A stretch of 64,000 bases of DNA. Source: JABDMH01 sp965223105 (lineage in GTDB: Bacteria; Bacteroidota; Bacteroidia; Chitinophagales; Saprospiraceae). The first letter of the stretch is position 1; the number at the start of each line of letters is the position of its first letter. The stretch lies in assembly GCA_965223105.1 (NCBI GenBank), contig OZ244987.1:7440001-7504000 (forward strand). Direction: 5' to 3'. Below, piece by piece: positions 61,983-64,000 of the stretch. A model generated the notes under the pieces. That model was given only the letters and a program-made list of their open reading frames with translations. It was not told the DNA's origin and did not search any database. Made by a program: the position numbers and the translations under genes.

Positions 61983-64000
61983 ATGATTTGCTCCAATTGC
62001 CAACATCAGAATTCCCCGGATGCGCGGTTTTGTATAAACTGTGGTGCACAGCAAGTAAATCTGTGCACCAAGTGTGGAACTGAGAATGAGATCAACTCCA
62101 AATTTTGCAAGCATTGTGGAAATGAACTGAAATCGGATTCTCATCAAGAAACTAAAAAGTCGAGATTCCGGCCTAAGGAGGCTGAACGCCGTCAACTCAC
62201 CTGTGTTTTCTGTGATCTGGTTGGCTCCACACCCTTGTCCGAACGACTGGATGCCGAAGACTACCGGCAAGTCATTTTAGATTACCAGCAAATTGCCGGA
62301 CAAGTTATTAAGCAGCATGGAGGTCATGTGGCTCAATACCTGGGCGACGGCTTGCTAGTCTATTTCGGTTATCCCAAAGGTTTGGAAGATGCACCCAAAG
62401 CTGCTATTAGAGCTGGACTGGGAATTTTGGAGGCGGTAGACGCGGCTAATCAGGAATGGAGAGAGGCAGGCAGGATCGAGATAGACATTCGCATAGGTAT
62501 ACACTCCGGATTGGTTGTAGTGGATGATCATTTGGCCATGGGAGATACGGTAAATATTACGGCCCGTTTGGAAGGACTGGCGCCAATAAACGGATTGGTC
62601 ATTAGCTCAAAGACATTCAAACTGGTCCAGGGTTGGTTTCAAACCACCTCACTGGGTAAGAAATTTTTAAAAGGAATAAAGAAACCAATGGAGATCTTCC
62701 AGGTGCTTGCTGAAAGTGGCGTTCAAACCCGTCTAGAAGTAAGCATGGGCAGGGGGCTGTCTCCTCTGGTTGGCAGGGATGAGGAGTTCCAGATACTCAA
62801 ACGTACCTGGAATCTGGCAAAAGGAGGTAGAGGGCAATTGATCTTGTTGAGCGGAGAGGCGGGTATTGGAAAATCCAGGTTAGCAGCCAGCCTCAAAGAA
62901 CAGGTGAAACAGGAACCCAATACCATTAGACTGGAGATGCGTTGCTCAGATCATCATGTCAATTCTCCATTTTATGCTTTGATTGATTTGATGAAGAGAA
63001 GGATATTGGATTTTACGAAAGCCGAAGCGCCAGAATCTAAACTTCACAAGTTGGTAGAGTGGCTGGAATTAGCGGGGATTGAGAAAAAGCATAATCTGCC
63101 AATATATGCAGATTTTTTATCTATTCCGCTTAATGATGACTTAAGAAGAAAATATGAATCGATTCTATTGGCACCGGCTGGGAAGAAGAAAAAATTTCAA
63201 GATGGTTTTACGAGGGCAATATTTAATTATGCGGCTCGACAACCGCTTTTGCTGGTTATCGAGGATCTACATTGGATGGACATTTCCACCCTGGAATGGC
63301 TGGAATCCGTGATCCCTCAGATGCATCCGCATGCGGTCTGTATTCTCTGTACGGCTAGACCTCTGTTCCAACCAAATTGGCAAACCAAGTCCCATATTAC
63401 TCAACTTAATCTACATGGACTTACGAGTGAGAAAATTGAAACTATTTGCTACCATCAGACCAAAGGGAAGCAACTACCTAAGGAGGTCCTAAAACAAATA
63501 AAGGCTAAAACTGATGGGGTTCCTCTATTTATAGAGGAACTCACCCGGATGTTAATTGAGTCGAACTTATTAGTCGAAGAGGCAAGTTCTTACAGGCTGG
63601 AAGGGAATTTAACCGATCTATCCATCCCTTCGACCCTCCAGGATTCTCTGACGGCCAGGTTGGACCAATTGGCTGAAGTGAAGGACATTGCTCAAGTGGG
63701 TTCGGTTTTGGGGCGATCATTTTCATATGAGTTATTGAAGGCAGTAACCCGGAAAGATGAGAGAGGCATGAAGGAAGATCTTTCTAGGCTGATTGAAGCG
63801 GAATTATTATATCAGAGAGGAATTGCACCTGATTGCACCTATATTTTTAAGCATGCTTTGGTGCAAGATGCAGCTTATGGATCTCTTTTGAAAAAGAGGA
63901 GACAAGAACTTCATGAAGATGTAGCGGAAGTTTTGCAATCTCAATTTCAGGAGCAAATCAAAAGCCAACCGGAAGTATTGGCCAATCACTTGACGGAAGC
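61983..64000 (+). CDS. Zinc-ribbon class III cyclase fused to AAA/STAND ATPase (partial)
   Basis: Open to the window end (672 codons visible). Two zinc ribbons lead (ICSNCQ..FCINCG and LCTKCG..FCKHCG), followed by a class III cyclase domain with metal Asp residues in TCVFCDLVGSTPLSERL and YLGDGLLVYFG and a GDTVNITARLEGLAP loop, then an AAA ATPase with Walker A LSGEAGIGKSRL and Walker B LLLVIEDLHWMD, and helical STAND-type repeats. A C-terminal TPR region usually follows. These large proteins couple cyclic-nucleotide synthesis or binding to ATPase switching. In-frame ATGs at 61965 and 61971 are alternative starts. Confidence 0.88.
   Translation, partial: MICSNCQHQNSPDARFCINCGAQQVNLCTKCGTENEINSKFCKHCGNELKSDSHQETKKSRFRPKEAERRQLTCVFCDLVGSTPLSERLDAEDYRQVILDYQQIAGQVIKQHGGHVAQYLGDGLLVYFGYPKGLEDAPKAAIRAGLGILEAVDAANQEWREAGRIEIDIRIGIHSGLVVVDDHLAMGDTVNITARLEGLAPINGLVISSKTFKLVQGWFQTTSLGKKFLKGIKKPMEIFQVLAESGVQTRLEVSMGRGLSPLVGRDEEFQILKRTWNLAKGGRGQLILLSGEAGIGKSRLAASLKEQVKQEPNTIRLEMRCSDHHVNSPFYALIDLMKRRILDFTKAEAPESKLHKLVEWLELAGIEKKHNLPIYADFLSIPLNDDLRRKYESILLAPAGKKKKFQDGFTRAIFNYAARQPLLLVIEDLHWMDISTLEWLESVIPQMHPHAVCILCTARPLFQPNWQTKSHITQLNLHGLTSEKIETICYHQTKGKQLPKEVLKQIKAKTDGVPLFIEELTRMLIESNLLVEEASSYRLEGNLTDLSIPSTLQDSLTARLDQLAEVKDIAQVGSVLGRSFSYELLKAVTRKDERGMKEDLSRLIEAELLYQRGIAPDCTYIFKHALVQDAAYGSLLKKRRQELHEDVAEVLQSQFQEQIKSQPEVLANHLTE

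Overview
The window comes from a member of the Bacteroidota, probably a free-living saprospiraceae/cytophaga-like heterotroph. This rests on several features: TonB-linked outer-membrane proteins with CarboxypepD_reg-like and STN domains, a GLPGLI-family protein, an Ig-like lipoprotein next to lptB, and few visible Shine-Dalgarno sites. Several genes also carry the Bacteroidota -7 promoter box TAnnTTTG just upstream. Genus cannot be fixed from this sequence.

Layout. 1-3.4 kb: DNA end joining (3' part of ligD, ku, a TPR protein). 3.6-8.2 kb: an HD phosphohydrolase fused to a Pycsar-type membrane effector domain, paired with an SdiA-regulated-type propeller, then a large GAF protein. 8.3-9.7 kb: ybjQ-smpB-trpF-like minus-strand operon. 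9.9-11.6 kb: alkane-monooxygenase-like membrane oxygenase overlapping a DJ-1/PfpI lipoprotein. 12.6-15.9 kb: xerD, Ig-like lipoprotein and lptB. 16-22 kb: GNAT, HAD phosphatase, NhaC antiporter, YgjP-like metalloprotease and MscS channel. 22-29 kb: AraC regulator, then a histidine kinase/response regulator pair divergent from a GLPGLI protein and an outer-membrane beta-barrel. 29-31 kb: transglutaminase, DUF985 cupin and ssb.

31.7-52.7 kb looks like a dispersed carbohydrate-use region: Na+ symporter plus FAD oxidoreductase, Tat-exported aldo/keto reductase, exported GH3 glycosidase, Ldh-family oxidoreductase, a PAS-guanylate/adenylate cyclase, an Nramp-like carrier lacking the DPGN motif, a heparinase II/III lipoprotein and a large exported protein of unknown function. 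52.8-64 kb: small membrane proteins, an exported DinB-like lipoprotein, an STN-TonB receptor, an AraC/SDR pair, a DUF302 protein and, running off the end, a zinc-ribbon/cyclase/AAA signalling ATPase.

The most unusual element is at 37960-38445. A tRNA-CAT gene is preceded by six exact-period 58-bp tandem units. Each unit begins with the first 13 nt of the tRNA and carries a strong hairpin, and a promoter-like box sits just upstream of the first unit. The array therefore appears to lie between the tRNA promoter and the tRNA itself. A short ParD-like antitoxin remnant lies just beyond.
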